A stretch of 64,000 bases of DNA from Gammaproteobacteria bacterium (GTDB lineage Bacteria; Pseudomonadota; Gammaproteobacteria; Pseudomonadales; Azotimanducaceae), in contig JAUIAV010000023.1 in assembly GCA_030425195.1 (NCBI GenBank), positions 1-64,000 of the forward strand. The letters are read 5' to 3'. Under the pieces are notes generated by a model. The model worked only from the letters and a program-made list of their open reading frames with translations. It did no database searches and was not told the origin of the DNA. The translations under genes were made by a program, and so were the position numbers. Below, in pieces: positions 51,920-61,976 of the stretch (positions within the stretch are counted from its first letter, which is position 1; every line of letters starts with the position of its first letter).

Positions 51920-53254
51920 GTGCACGCCTTCATCTTCATCCGCCATCTGCTGTTGCTGATACTGTTGCTGCCGGCACCGGCGTATCCCTCGGACAGTCTG
52001 GCACGCAGGACCCATCTGGGGCTGCAGTTCGACCTCTCTGACCGGGAGGGCCCGGGGCTGCTCGTCCAGCGGGTTCTGCCGGGGTCCACGGCGGAGGCCG
52101 CCGGCATCCGTCCGGGCGACCGGCTCACATCCGCCGGTGATGTGGAAGTGATCAGATCCTTTTCCGAGCTGAGAGGAGAGCTTGCCCGCATACCCGCAGG
52201 CACGCGCATACCGCTGCGCTGGTATCGGGGGGACGACCGGGTCATCCGGGTCGCGCCGCCGCTGACCACGCTGCCGGTGGAAACCATGCCGGGATCGGTG
52301 GTCCGGTACGATGCGGTGCGTGTGGATGGGATCGGTCAGCGGCTCATTCTCAGTGAGCCGGTGGATGGGAACCGGGGGCTCGTCTTCTACCTCTCCGGTC
52401 TGAGCTGTGCTTCCTATGATTTCTGGTACGGGACGGACAGCGCCGTCAAACGGCTCCTCGACGGCTGGGCGGCGGCCGGTTTCCGCACCGCCCGTCTCGA
52501 GAAGCGGGGCGAGGGTGACAGTCAGGGTCCCGCCTGCTCCGAGCTTTCCTTCGAAGACGAGCGACGCGGGTATGCGGCGGCCATCGCCCGGCTGGTGGAG
52601 CGCGGATATGGTGGACGGATCGTGCTGTTCGGGCACGGCCTGGGCGGTGTGATCGCGCCGCTGGTGGTTACCGATTCGGTCGCCGGGGTCATGGTGTACG
52701 GCACGGTGAGCGAAGCCTGGTATGAGTACATGATGAGGAGCTTAGAGCGCCAGGACCGGCTGGCCGGTTTGAATTCGTCCGAGATCGAACGCCGACAGGC
52801 GCTGCGGTCTGCGTTTCAGAAAGGGCTGCTCCATGGAGGGGAGACACCGGCCGAGCTCACCGCGCGCATGCCGGAGGCCGCGGATCTGCCGGAGGTAAGG
52901 CTCGCCGATGATGCGCACTACGGCGGCCGCTCCGTTCGTTTCTTTGTCGAGCTTGCGGCCGTTGATCCCGCCAGGGTCTGGAGCCAGGTCTGGCAGCCGG
53001 TTCTGGCGCTTCACGGGGAATACGACTGGCGCAGCACCCGGGCAGACCACGAGCGCATCGCACGCCTGACCGGCGGCCGTTTCGAATCCCTTCCGGGTCT
53101 CGACGACGGCTTCCTGCGGTACGGTGATCTCACGGAGAGTTTCAGCGCCCGGGGCACGGGGGAGTTCGATCCGGCCGTCGTGCAGGCCACCCTCGCCTGG
53201 ATGGAGACCCTGTCTCTCAACGCGCCACCAGCCCGTGAGGCTGCAGACACCTGA
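51920..53254 (+). CDS. Exported PDZ-alpha/beta hydrolase with substituted catalytic residues
   Basis: 444 residues from GTG 51920, with a signal peptide (to about residue 23). A PDZ domain (about 33-110, GLQF then GSTAEAAGIRPGDRL near 55-69) precedes an alpha/beta-hydrolase fold. At the nucleophile elbow the motif reads GHGLGG (238-243), so Ser is replaced by Gly240 (codon GGC instead of AGC), and the catalytic His box near the C-terminus reads LDDGF where LDHGF is usual. With both residues lost it is probably not a hydrolase but a binding protein. Partner unknown. Confidence 0.82.
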   Translation: MHAFIFIRHLLLLILLLPAPAYPSDSLARRTHLGLQFDLSDREGPGLLVQRVLPGSTAEAAGIRPGDRLTSAGDVEVIRSFSELRGELARIPAGTRIPLRWYRGDDRVIRVAPPLTTLPVETMPGSVVRYDAVRVDGIGQRLILSEPVDGNRGLVFYLSGLSCASYDFWYGTDSAVKRLLDGWAAAGFRTARLEKRGEGDSQGPACSELSFEDERRGYAAAIARLVERGYGGRIVLFGHGLGGVIAPLVVTDSVAGVMVYGTVSEAWYEYMMRSLERQDRLAGLNSSEIERRQALRSAFQKGLLHGGETPAELTARMPEAADLPEVRLADDAHYGGRSVRFFVELAAVDPARVWSQVWQPVLALHGEYDWRSTRADHERIARLTGGRFESLPGLDDGFLRYGDLTESFSARGTGEFDPAVVQATLAWMETLSLNAPPAREAADT

Positions 53255-53298
53255 ACGCTCCGTGATATTCTGCCGGATGGAAAGGGGAGAACGAGCTC

Positions 53299-54354
53299 AT
53301 GCGCCTGACCACCGGTGTGCCCAGTGACGACCTGAACCGGGTTACCGATTCCATCCGGCAGAGTGAAGCGCTCGGTTACGACCTGGCCACCACCCAGGAG
53401 AACCGGCATGACCCCTTTCTGCCTCTGGCGGTCGCCGCCGTGGCCAGCGAAAGAATCGAGCTGGCCACCAGCATCTCCATCGCCTTTGCCCGGAGTCCCA
53501 TGGTGTTTGCGAACCTGGGCTGGGATCTGCAGAAGGCTTCCGGCGGCCGGTTCGTGCTCGGTCTCGGGTCGCAGGTGAAAGGTCACAACGAGCGCCGGTT
53601 CAGCGTGCCCTGGTCTGCGCCGGCGCCGAGACTCAGGGAATGCGTGCAGGCCATACGGGCGATCTGGTCCTGCTGGAAGGACGGCTCGAAGCTCGATTTC
53701 CAGGGCGAGCATTACCGGTTTTCCCTGATGACGCCGAACTTCACGCCGGAGCCCATGGCTCTCCCGCCCCCGCCGATCACGATCGCTGCAGTGGGTCCGG
53801 CGATGATGCGGGTGGCCGGCGAGGTCTGTGACGGGGCCAGGCTGCACGGGTTCTGCACCCGCAAGTATCTGGAGGATGTGGCCGTGCCGCGTATCGAAAG
53901 CGCGCTTGCCGCCTCCGGCAGGGAACGCGGCAGCTTCGAGATCTCCGGCGGCGGATTCGTCGCCACCGGTGCGACGGATGAAGCCGTGTCGAAGGCGTTC
54001 GAATGGGTGCGCATGCGGGTCGGTTTCTACGGCTCCACCCGGGCCTACTGGCCCGTTTTCGAAGCGCACGGGCTGGAAGCGCTCGGAGAGAAGCTGAACC
54101 ACCTGTCAAAGACGGGCGGATGGGACGAGATGACCCGGGCGGTGAGCGATGACGTGGTGCATCTGTTTGCGGCAGTGGGGCGGCACGACGAGCTGAAGGG
54201 CGCCATGGAAGCCCGCTTCGGCGGCCTGGTGGATACCGTCTCCGCGGGTACACCGGTGGACGAGCCGGGCGGTCTGCCGCCGGATCTGATCCGGGAGATC
54301 CAGTCCATCCGTACACCGTTCGAGGGCTACCGACGGGAGTCCCTTCTTCAGTAG
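53299..54354 (+). CDS. F420-type LLM-class oxidoreductase (TIGR03617-like)
   Basis: 351 residues, luciferase-like barrel: MRLTTGVPSDDLNRVTDSI at the N-terminus, ERIELATSISIAFARSPMV near 51-69, GGRFVLGLGSQVKGHNERR near 83-101 and ITIAAVGPAMMRVAGEVCDG near 157-176. The match is to the TIGR03617 group assigned as F420-dependent in actinobacteria; a flavin cofactor is possible here. A 13-bp tandem repeat copies its stop codon region. It is not in an obvious operon with PutA, which is convergent. Confidence 0.85.
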   Translation: MRLTTGVPSDDLNRVTDSIRQSEALGYDLATTQENRHDPFLPLAVAAVASERIELATSISIAFARSPMVFANLGWDLQKASGGRFVLGLGSQVKGHNERRFSVPWSAPAPRLRECVQAIRAIWSCWKDGSKLDFQGEHYRFSLMTPNFTPEPMALPPPPITIAAVGPAMMRVAGEVCDGARLHGFCTRKYLEDVAVPRIESALAASGRERGSFEISGGGFVATGATDEAVSKAFEWVRMRVGFYGSTRAYWPVFEAHGLEALGEKLNHLSKTGGWDEMTRAVSDDVVHLFAAVGRHDELKGAMEARFGGLVDTVSAGTPVDEPGGLPPDLIREIQSIRTPFEGYRRESLLQ

Positions 54355-54381
54355 AAAGATTCAGTAGAAAGATTCAGTAGA
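54347..54381. repeat. 13-bp tandem repeats across the LLM gene stop codon
   Basis: TTCAGTAGAAAGA occurs at 54347-54359 and 54360-54372, with a partial third copy at 54373-54381. Each unit contains CAG-TAG, the last sense codon and stop of the gene. It is a small slippage-type array like the one at 42818-42893. Confidence 0.9.
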
Positions 54382-54414
54382 GCCTCGGTAGTCCACCGCA
54401 CATCCGCCGAATCG

Positions 54415-57400
54415 TCACCCGCGTGGTGGGTCGTCCAGCTGGAACAGCGCCGCGTTGCCTCCCCGTGCCGCCACGTTGTCCGTGAACGTGCGCTCCACGG
54501 CGAAGCGCTGCAGATAGTTAGGGCCGCCTGCCTTGGGACCGGTCCCGGAAAGACCCTGGCCGCCGAAAGGCTGCACGCCCACCACCGCTCCGATCATGTT
54601 CCGATTCACGTAGGTATTACCGACCCGCGTTCGCCGGAAGACTTCCCGGGCGAAACCTTCGATCCGGCTGTGCACGCCGAGCGTCAGACCGTAGCCGGTG
54701 CCGTTGACCTCTTCGAGCACGGCGTCGAGCGCATCCGCCTCGTAGCGGATCACGTGCAGGATCGGTCCGAACACTTCGCCGTCCAGCTCCCGGATACTGT
54801 CGAGCGCGAAAACGTGGGGCGGGAAGAACGTCCCCTTCGCACACGGTGCGGGGAGGGACAGGCGATGAATCAGCCGCCCGGCCCGGGTGAGCCGGTCGGC
54901 ATGGGTCCTGAGCATGATTCTCGCGTCCTCGTCGATCACCGGCCCGATATCCGTTGCCGGATCCAGTGGGTCACCGAGCACGAGTGTGTCCATGGCGCCG
55001 GTGAGCATGGTCAGCACCCTGTCGGCGATCTCGTTCTGGAGATAGAGCACGCGCAGCGCGGAACAGCGCTGACCGGCGCTCTGAAAGGCCGAGCTCACCA
55101 CCGCGTCCACCAGTTGCTCAGGCAGCGCCGTGGAGTCGGCGATGAGCACGTTCTGACCGCCGGTCTCGGCGATGAACGGAACGATAGGGCCCGTTCTCGC
55201 CGCAAGCTGCCGCTGAATCAGACGGGCGGTGGCGGTAGAGCCCGTGAAAGCAATGCCGCTGACGCGTTCGTCTTCCGTCAGTACCCGGCCGATCCCCTCG
55301 CCCGCTCCGGGCAGGAGCTGCAGCACGTCCCGAGGCACGCCGGCGTTCACGAGGATGCGGACGGCCAGCGCGGCAATCAGCGGCGTCTGTTCCGCGGGCT
55401 TCGCGAGCACGCTGTTTCCCGCGGCCAGGGCTGCACTCACCTGGCCGAGAAAAATGGCGAGTGGAAAATTCCAGGGAGAAATGCAGGCGAAGGTGCCCCG
55501 GCCGTGCAGGCTGAGCACGTTGGATTCACCGGCGGGTCCCGGGAGCGGTTTCGGCTCGAAGTGCGCACGAGTCTGGATGGCGTAGTAGCGGCAGAAATCC
55601 ACGGCTTCGCGAAGTTCGGAGATCGCGTCGGGTACCGTTCTGCCGCCTTCGGCGCCCAGGAGATAGGTCAGCTCGGGCGCCGCGGTTTCCAGATCCGTAG
55701 CTGCCTGTTCCAGGATCCCGGCACGGCTTTCGGCGCCCCTGGCTTCCCAGGCGGGCTGCGCCTGTGTGGCGCGTTCTATCGCGTCGAGGACGGCGCGTTC
55801 GTCCGCCTCGAGGACATGCCCGACCAGGCTGCCGTCTGCCGGAGAACGCACGGCGCGGCTGTCTTCCACCGTGCCGGAAGCATTCGTTGTGCCTCGAGGG
55901 ACTGCCAGCCAGCGGGTGCCGGCAAGACGGGCGCGGTTGACGGCCAGCCGGTCCGGAAGCTCAGGGTCGTCCAGATCCGTGCCGCGGGCGCTGTCGCGGG
56001 CCTCTCCGTACGACCGGTAGAGAGCCGGCGGGGGCGGAATGGCTCCGTGTCGAAGGCTTTCCGATGCGCCCGCTGCTTCCAGCGGATCTCTGATCAGTGC
56101 ATCCACGGGCACGGCATCATCGAGAAAGCGGTTGACGAACGAGCTGTTGGCGCCATTCTCCAGCAGGCGCCGGACCAGATACGGCAGCAGATCCTCGTGG
56201 GAACCTACGGGTGCATAAACCCGCAGCGGCAGCTGTGCTCCGTCGGTGAAGTCTGCGCTCAGGGTCTCGTATAGGAGCTCACCCATTCCGTGCAGACGCT
56301 GCAGCTCGAATGGCCTGCCCGCGGCCATGGCCAGGACCTGTACGGCGGTGCTGGCGTTGTGCGTGGCGAACTGCGGGAAGATGCGGCTGCCGCCTCCGAT
56401 CAGCCGGGCGGCGCAGACTTCGTAGCAGAGATCCGTGTTCGCTTTGCGGGTGAACACGGGATAGTCCAGCAGTCCGTGCTCCTGAGCGTGCTTGATCTCG
56501 TGATCCCAGTAGGCCCCTTTCACCAGTCGGACCATGATCCGTCTGCCCGACCTCCGGGCCAGGTCGATCAGCCAGTCCGCCACTTCCGGGGCACGCTTCT
56601 GATACGCCTGGAGTACGAATCCCAACCCATCCCAGCCGGCCAGCTCCGGAGACAGAGCCAGACGCTCGAAGAGATCCATGGTCAGCTCCAGGCGGCCTGC
56701 CTCTTCGGCATCGACAGTGAGGCCGAGTCCGTGGTGCCGGGCCGTGCGGGCCAGCGCGAGAAGACGCTCCGGCAGCTCCTCGAACAACCGCGCGCGCTGA
56801 GATGCCTCGAAGCGGGGATCCAGCGCCGACAGCTTCACGGAGATGCCGTGATTGCGCTCCGGCTCTTCGGTACGGGCTGCATCACCCACCGCTTCCAGTG
56901 CTGCCTGATAGGCGTCGTGATAGACGTCCGCGTCCGCCCGGGTACGTGCCCCTTCACCGAGCATGTCGAATGAGTAGAGGCTGCCGGGGGTATCGGCTTC
57001 CCGGCTCCGCTCCAGGGCCTCGGAAATGTTCCGCCCCAGCACGTACTGACGGCCGAGAATCCGCATGGCCTGAACGACGGCGCTCCGCACGATGGGTTCG
57101 CCCATCCGGCTCACCAGCTTCCGTACCCAGAGACCCGGATTGCCTTCGGCCTCCGGTTCGACGGTGACCAGAGCACCGGTGAGCATCAGGCCCCACACGG
57201 AACCGTTCACGAACATGGAATCCGAGTGTCCCGCGTGCGCCGCCCAGTTGCCCGAGCGGATCTTTTCCGCAATGAGACGGTCCGCGGTGTCGTCATCCGG
57301 CACCCGCAGGAGGGCTTCGGCCAGGCACATGAGGGCGATACCCTCCGGATTCGACAGACCGAATTCCTTCAGAAATGCATCCAGGGTGCCGGAACGCTCG

Positions 57401-57591
57401 GACCGGCTGCGGCACCGCTCCACCAGTGCCCGCGCCCGGGAGAACGTGTCGCCCCGACTCCGCAGATCGGAGTTCGTGCGCACTTCATCCATCAGGCGCC
57501 TGACGACCAGGGCCTCGTCTGCATGAGATAGATTACGGATCCCAGCTCTCAGGCCGGGACCCTCACTGTCGGAATGGCCGCTCGGGACCAT
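54415..57591 (-). CDS. putA: Bifunctional proline dehydrogenase / L-glutamate-gamma-semialdehyde dehydrogenase
   Basis: 1058 residues. The proline dehydrogenase barrel spans about 200-480 with MVRLVKGAYWDHEIK near 347-361 and YPVFTRKANTDLCYEV near 370-385 as FAD/proline-binding blocks; the aldehyde dehydrogenase domain spans about 530-1000 with the catalytic Cys in SAGQRCSALR near 838-847 and the C-terminal GPKAGGPNYLQRF near 1018-1030. The N-terminus lacks an obvious ribbon-helix-helix domain, so it is not the trifunctional repressor type. Converts proline to glutamate, which can feed gdhB. Convergent with the LLM gene. Confidence 0.95.
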   Translation of the reverse strand: MVPSGHSDSEGPGLRAGIRNLSHADEALVVRRLMDEVRTNSDLRSRGDTFSRARALVERCRSRSERSGTLDAFLKEFGLSNPEGIALMCLAEALLRVPDDDTADRLIAEKIRSGNWAAHAGHSDSMFVNGSVWGLMLTGALVTVEPEAEGNPGLWVRKLVSRMGEPIVRSAVVQAMRILGRQYVLGRNISEALERSREADTPGSLYSFDMLGEGARTRADADVYHDAYQAALEAVGDAARTEEPERNHGISVKLSALDPRFEASQRARLFEELPERLLALARTARHHGLGLTVDAEEAGRLELTMDLFERLALSPELAGWDGLGFVLQAYQKRAPEVADWLIDLARRSGRRIMVRLVKGAYWDHEIKHAQEHGLLDYPVFTRKANTDLCYEVCAARLIGGGSRIFPQFATHNASTAVQVLAMAAGRPFELQRLHGMGELLYETLSADFTDGAQLPLRVYAPVGSHEDLLPYLVRRLLENGANSSFVNRFLDDAVPVDALIRDPLEAAGASESLRHGAIPPPPALYRSYGEARDSARGTDLDDPELPDRLAVNRARLAGTRWLAVPRGTTNASGTVEDSRAVRSPADGSLVGHVLEADERAVLDAIERATQAQPAWEARGAESRAGILEQAATDLETAAPELTYLLGAEGGRTVPDAISELREAVDFCRYYAIQTRAHFEPKPLPGPAGESNVLSLHGRGTFACISPWNFPLAIFLGQVSAALAAGNSVLAKPAEQTPLIAALAVRILVNAGVPRDVLQLLPGAGEGIGRVLTEDERVSGIAFTGSTATARLIQRQLAARTGPIVPFIAETGGQNVLIADSTALPEQLVDAVVSSAFQSAGQRCSALRVLYLQNEIADRVLTMLTGAMDTLVLGDPLDPATDIGPVIDEDARIMLRTHADRLTRAGRLIHRLSLPAPCAKGTFFPPHVFALDSIRELDGEVFGPILHVIRYEADALDAVLEEVNGTGYGLTLGVHSRIEGFAREVFRRTRVGNTYVNRNMIGAVVGVQPFGGQGLSGTGPKAGGPNYLQRFAVERTFTDNVAARGGNAALFQLDDPPRG

Positions 57592-57654
57592 GGCCCGCCC
57601 CCGGGAAATTCAGGATGTCCCTATCTTCCGCCCCGCTCCCGGGATTTGCCAGAT

Positions 57655-59208
57655 CTACTCGTCGAGCATCAGATCCGGCAGCTCGATGGGTTCCGGAACC
57701 TGCACCCGGGCGATGGTCCGGCCGTCGATCCGTTGAGGTCTGATGACGATGTCGATGCGGCGGTTGCGCTTCCGCCCGTCTGCCGTTTCGTTGTTTGCCA
57801 CCGGTCGGGTTTCGCCATAGCCCATGGCATTGAGATTGGCCGGAGAGATGGGCAGCGTATGCAGCAGGTGCCGTACCACGGCGTCTGCCCGGTCCTGGGA
57901 AAGGCCGAGATTGTCGGCGTCCGAACCGAATGCGTCCGTATGGCCTTCCACCACCACTCGGGACTCCGGGAACTCCGCGATGGCGCGCTCGAGTACGGTC
58001 AGGATCTCCCGGTGCTCCGGCTTGAGAACGGACGTGCCGCTGTCGAAATTCAGGCCGATCATGCGGATGATGACCGTGTCGCCCTGGCGCAGCACGGTCG
58101 CCTGTCGGGGCTCGAACATCGACTCGAGGGCGGTGAATCGTTCGCGATGCCGCGCCTGCTGCTCCAGACGCTGCTGCTGCTCGGCGAGCAGCACCTCGAG
58201 TTCCTCGATGGTCTGATTGCCGCCTCCGAGGAGCTCCTGCATCTTGGCCACCTGCTCTTTCAGGCCGGCCAGCTCGAGCGTTCTGTCCTCGACGGTTTCC
58301 GCCAGTGCGCTTTTCTCCAGATTCAGGCGGGTCATGGATTCGAGCAGCGTGTCGATGGCCTCGGTTTCGCCATAGTCGAAGTAAATGGGTGTATCCAGAG
58401 CGTCACCCAGACGGGAGAGGGAGGCTTCCCAGGTCAGAAGCACGGATTCCAGATTCAGCTCCCGGTTTCGGATCCGGTTTTCGAGTTTCGCCACGTAGAT
58501 GGCGTGCAGCGCACTGTGTTTTGCATCGGCTGCAAGACTTCTCGGCCTGTCCGTGTCATAGCGGTTGTCGTTGAGCTCTGATTCGGCGCTGGCCAGCAGT
58601 GACTTCGCGTTGCTGAGGGATTCAGGCGCATATCGCTCGGCATTGAGCTTCCCGGCCATGGCGATGAGGTCGCGGGTCTCGCTCAGGTAACTGGCCTTGA
58701 TCGATATCAGCTCGCCGTCGCGGTAGGCGGCCTCGGCTTTCTGCGCGGACCGCTCGGCAGAACGGATGCTGCCACGCTCCAGGCTCCGGGTGGCCTGGGA
58801 GAAGTATTTCTCGGCGTCTTCCCATTCGTCGGCTGCGTAGGTGGCCGTGTCCGTGGCCAGGGCATCCGTCCGCGCACGAAGGGTTGCCTCGAGTGCGTCT
58901 GCCGCGAACGCGGCCGCTTCCGCTGATTCCAGAAACATGCGCTCGGCCTTCGACAGATAACGGCGGATGCTGTCGACGCTGCCGGCTTTCCGGAACGTCT
59001 CATCCGCCCGCTCATAGAGACCGGTCGCTTCCGCGTATCCGATGGGTGCGAGCAGCCGGGCATCCTGCCCATCCGCCGTGGACCGGGCCTCGTCCGCGCT
59101 GCCGAACAGTGGCGTTCGCATGCTCGTCATGGTGGCGCCTGTCGGACTGGAAAGAAGCAGGGCGGTAAACAGCAGGGTTACCCGGGTCGCGGGCGTCAGA
59201 AGCGGCAT
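57655..59208 (-). CDS. OmpA-family C-terminal peptidoglycan-binding protein with helical stalk
   Basis: 517 residues from ATG 59208, giving signal peptide MPLLTPATRVTLLFTALLL; longer starts at 59247 or 59343 add a leader that is not signal-like. A coiled-coil, DUF4398-like alanine-rich region (about 40-230) is followed by a second helical segment (about 290-370) and an OmpA-like domain with TSVLKPEHREIL, VEGHTDAFGSDADNLGLSQDRADAV near 437-461 and GYGETRPVANN, plus the NxRNRRIDI end. Peptidoglycan is probably bound in the periplasm. Ends 63 bases before the putA start. Confidence 0.88.
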   Translation of the reverse strand: MPLLTPATRVTLLFTALLLSSPTGATMTSMRTPLFGSADEARSTADGQDARLLAPIGYAEATGLYERADETFRKAGSVDSIRRYLSKAERMFLESAEAAAFAADALEATLRARTDALATDTATYAADEWEDAEKYFSQATRSLERGSIRSAERSAQKAEAAYRDGELISIKASYLSETRDLIAMAGKLNAERYAPESLSNAKSLLASAESELNDNRYDTDRPRSLAADAKHSALHAIYVAKLENRIRNRELNLESVLLTWEASLSRLGDALDTPIYFDYGETEAIDTLLESMTRLNLEKSALAETVEDRTLELAGLKEQVAKMQELLGGGNQTIEELEVLLAEQQQRLEQQARHRERFTALESMFEPRQATVLRQGDTVIIRMIGLNFDSGTSVLKPEHREILTVLERAIAEFPESRVVVEGHTDAFGSDADNLGLSQDRADAVVRHLLHTLPISPANLNAMGYGETRPVANNETADGRKRNRRIDIVIRPQRIDGRTIARVQVPEPIELPDLMLDE

Positions 59209-59361
59209 GAGTGGTTCCCGTTCTATCAGAAATTCCTTTGATTTCATGAGATTACTGAGATGCGGCAGGGAAAATTGCGAACCCGGCCACGATCGGAGTG
59301 AAATACGGATACCGGGTTCGGGAATGTGGACCCGGTTCAACACGGGAAGCCGGGAAACTGC

Positions 59362-60654
59362 ATGAGTTCACAGACCTCAGCGGACGTAATCGTCATCGGC
59401 GCAGGCGTGATCGGCTGCGCCATCGCCCTCGGGCTCAATCGGGTGGGATTGAAAACCCTGAACGTGGATGCGCTGCCGGCTGCCGGATACGGCTCCACCA
59501 GCCATTCCTCTGCGGTCATCCGCCCCTTCTATTCACACGTCACTGCGGCGGCTGTCGCCCATGAAGCCCGGTATCGCTGGCTGGACTGGGCTGGCACGCT
59601 CGGGTTCGAAGACCCGGAGGGCATGGCCCACTACACGGAGTCCGGCGGACTCGTGCTCATGCGGGAAGGGGACGAAGACCGGTATGCCGGAAACCTCGAG
59701 GTGCTCGAGGAGATCGGCGTCGACTACGAGATTCTCGACGGGCTGGCGCTTTCAGATCTGTATCCGGGGATCAGCCTGGATGCCTTCGGCCCCCCGAAAC
59801 GAGCCGATGAACCCGGATTCGGAGAGCCGGTGCGCGGCAGGATCAGCGGCGGCATCTTCATGCCAGCCGCCGGCTACGTATCCGATCCGCAGCTGGCCGC
59901 CCGCAATCTCATGTCCGCCGCGCAGGCCATCGGAGCAGAATTCCGATTCAATACCCGGGTCCGTGCGGTCGACCGGGAAGACGACCGGGTCGCTGGCGTG
60001 ACCTTCGAAGACGGCCGGACGTGCAGCGCGCCCATCGTTGTGAATGCCGCAGGTCCTCATTCCTCCGCGATCAACGAGCTGGCCGGTGTGAGTCGAACGC
60101 TCAGGATCCGCACCCGGGCCGAACGCCACGAAGTGGCGTACCTGCGGGCACCCGGCAGTTACGTGACGGGTGGGAACGGCTTTCTGGTGGACCTGGATAC
60201 CGGCGTTTATCTGCGACCGGATGGCGTCGACCTCCTGGTGGGTTCCGCGGATCCGGTCTGCGATCCACCGGATGTGGTGGACCCGGACGCCTACAATACG
60301 GAGTTTTCCGAGCAGTGGACGACCCAGGTCTACCGGGCGGCCCAGCGTTTTCCCGCGCTGCCCATCGGGAACACGGCGCGGGGCACGGTGGGACTGTACG
60401 ACGTTTCCAACGACTGGATCCCCGTCTACGACCGGACGGACCTGGAAGGCTACTACCTCGCCATCGGCACGAGCGGCAACCAGTTCAAGAATGCGCCGGT
60501 GGTTGGCGAGCTGATGGCGAACGTGATCCTGAAGGGTGCCCGGCACGATGAGGAACCTGCGACGCTCGATCTGCCCCGGGTCGGACGCTCGGTATCGCTC
60601 GATTTCTACTCGAGGCACCGCGAACTGCAGCAGACGAGCTCCGTGCTCGCCTGA
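59362..60654 (+). CDS. FAD-dependent amino-acid oxidase-like (DAO family) protein
   Basis: 430 residues from ATG 59362 with a GGGAAG upstream; the in-frame ATG at 59326 is also possible but overlaps the OmpA promoter. FAD motif GAGVIG at 13-18 plus the C-terminal GLYDVSNDWIPVYDRTDLEGYYLAIGT block near 353-379 are typical of glycine/sarcosine/D-amino acid oxidase or dehydrogenase proteins (the FAD-binding DAO fold). Which amine it oxidises is not visible. It is divergent from the OmpA-like gene. Confidence 0.87.
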   Translation: MSSQTSADVIVIGAGVIGCAIALGLNRVGLKTLNVDALPAAGYGSTSHSSAVIRPFYSHVTAAAVAHEARYRWLDWAGTLGFEDPEGMAHYTESGGLVLMREGDEDRYAGNLEVLEEIGVDYEILDGLALSDLYPGISLDAFGPPKRADEPGFGEPVRGRISGGIFMPAAGYVSDPQLAARNLMSAAQAIGAEFRFNTRVRAVDREDDRVAGVTFEDGRTCSAPIVVNAAGPHSSAINELAGVSRTLRIRTRAERHEVAYLRAPGSYVTGGNGFLVDLDTGVYLRPDGVDLLVGSADPVCDPPDVVDPDAYNTEFSEQWTTQVYRAAQRFPALPIGNTARGTVGLYDVSNDWIPVYDRTDLEGYYLAIGTSGNQFKNAPVVGELMANVILKGARHDEEPATLDLPRVGRSVSLDFYSRHRELQQTSSVLA

Positions 60655-60667
60655 GACTCGCGGAGTG

Positions 60668-60686
60668 CCCGGCCCGCCTGGCCGGG
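60668..60686 (+). terminator. Weak hairpin after the DAO-type gene
   Basis: CCCGGCC (60668-60674), loop CGCCT, GGCCGGG (60680-60686): a perfect 7-bp GC stem between the oxidoreductase stop and the fabB start. AAACTG follows rather than a T tract, so it may be a Rho-dependent or attenuating structure rather than an intrinsic terminator. Confidence 0.35.
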
Positions 60687-60758
60687 AAACTGCTGAATTG
60701 AGCGGCGCTGCACGTTTTCATCGTATATTCGGCCTATCGGAGTGCGGGAGATCAGAAG

Positions 60759-61976
60759 ATGCGAAGAGTTGTGGTCACCGGTATGGGCGTGGTTTCGAGC
60801 ATTGGTAATGGCCAGGCGGCGGTGCGGGAGGCGCTCGAGACTGGCAGATCCGGCATCGTTACGGAGCCCGAGTACGCGGAGATCGGCATGCGCTCACAGG
60901 TGGCAGGACTCATCGACCTGGACTGGGAGTCTCAGATCGACCGGAAGATCCGGCGCTTCATGGGTGCGGGAGCTGGCTACAACTACGTGGCCATGCAGGA
61001 AGCCATTGCCGATGCCGGTCTTGCGGAGTCGGACGTCTCGAACCCACGGACCGGTCTGGTGATGGGGTCGGGCGGACCGTCTCTCGCCAGTCAGGTGCTG
61101 GCGACGGACACGCTGCGGCAACGGGGTATGCGGCGGGTGGGCCCTTACGTGGTCACCAAAGTGATGTCGAGCACCAACTCCGCCTGCCTCGCGACTCCAT
61201 TCGGCATCAAAGGCGTGAGCTATTCACTGAGTTCCGCCTGCGCAACCAGTGCGCATTGCATCGGCCACGGCGCTGAGCTCATCGGCATGGGGAAGCAGGA
61301 CGTGGTGTTTGCGGGTGGTGGCGAAGAGGTGCACTGGTGTATGAGTTTCGCCTTCGATGCCATGGGCGCACTGTCAACGAAGTACAACGGCACCCCTGAC
61401 CGTGCGTCCCGGCCCTTTGACGCGGACCGGGACGGCTTTGTCATCTCCGGCGGAGCGGGCGTGCTCGTGCTCGAGGAGCGCGAACGGGCGATGGCCCGGG
61501 GTGCGCGCATCTATGCGGAACTGGTGGGTTACGGCGCCACTTCCGACGGCGAGGACATGGTCGCACCGTCGGGCGAAGGCGCCGTGCGCTGCATGCGGAT
61601 GGCACTCGAGGGTCTGGACGGCGGTGTGGATTATGTGAACGCTCATGGCACCAGCACGCCTGCCGGCGACATGACCGAGCTGAAAGCCGTACGCGAGGTA
61701 TTCGGCGATGATCTGCCGGCGATCTCTTCGACCAAATCCCTGACCGGGCACGCGCTGGGTGCCGCGGGCGTGAACGAGGCGGTCTATTCGCTGCTGATGA
61801 TGGAGCACGGCTTCCTGGCCGCGTCGGCCAACATCGACAACCTGGACCCGGAGGCAGCGGGTTTTCCCATCGTTCGTGAACGTCGGGACGGCGTGACCGT
61901 CAATCGGGTCATGAGCAACAGCTTCGGCTTCGGTGGCACCAACGCCACGCTGGTTTTCGATCGCGTCAGTCAGTGA
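60759..61976 (+). CDS. fabB: Beta-ketoacyl-[ACP] synthase I
   Basis: 405 residues, standard for FabB. Catalytic Cys161 in [10 protein letters not shown], His296 in NAHGTSTP, Lys326, and His331 in [11 protein letters not shown] form the KAS triad. It condenses malonyl-ACP with acyl-ACP, including the unsaturated-fatty-acid route in gammaproteobacteria; the usual partner fabA is not next door. The 3' end overlaps the convergent GNAT gene by 11 bases. Confidence 0.93.
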   Translation: MRRVVVTGMGVVSSIGNGQAAVREALETGRSGIVTEPEYAEIGMRSQVAGLIDLDWESQIDRKIRRFMGAGAGYNYVAMQEAIADAGLAESDVSNPRTGLVMGSGGPSLASQVLATDTLRQRGMRRVGPYVVTKVMSSTNSACLATPFGIKGVSYSLSSACATSAHCIGHGAELIGMGKQDVVFAGGGEEVHWCMSFAFDAMGALSTKYNGTPDRASRPFDADRDGFVISGGAGVLVLEERERAMARGARIYAELVGYGATSDGEDMVAPSGEGAVRCMRMALEGLDGGVDYVNAHGTSTPAGDMTELKAVREVFGDDLPAISSTKSLTGHALGAAGVNEAVYSLLMMEHGFLAASANIDNLDPEAAGFPIVRERRDGVTVNRVMSNSFGFGGTNATLVFDRVSQ

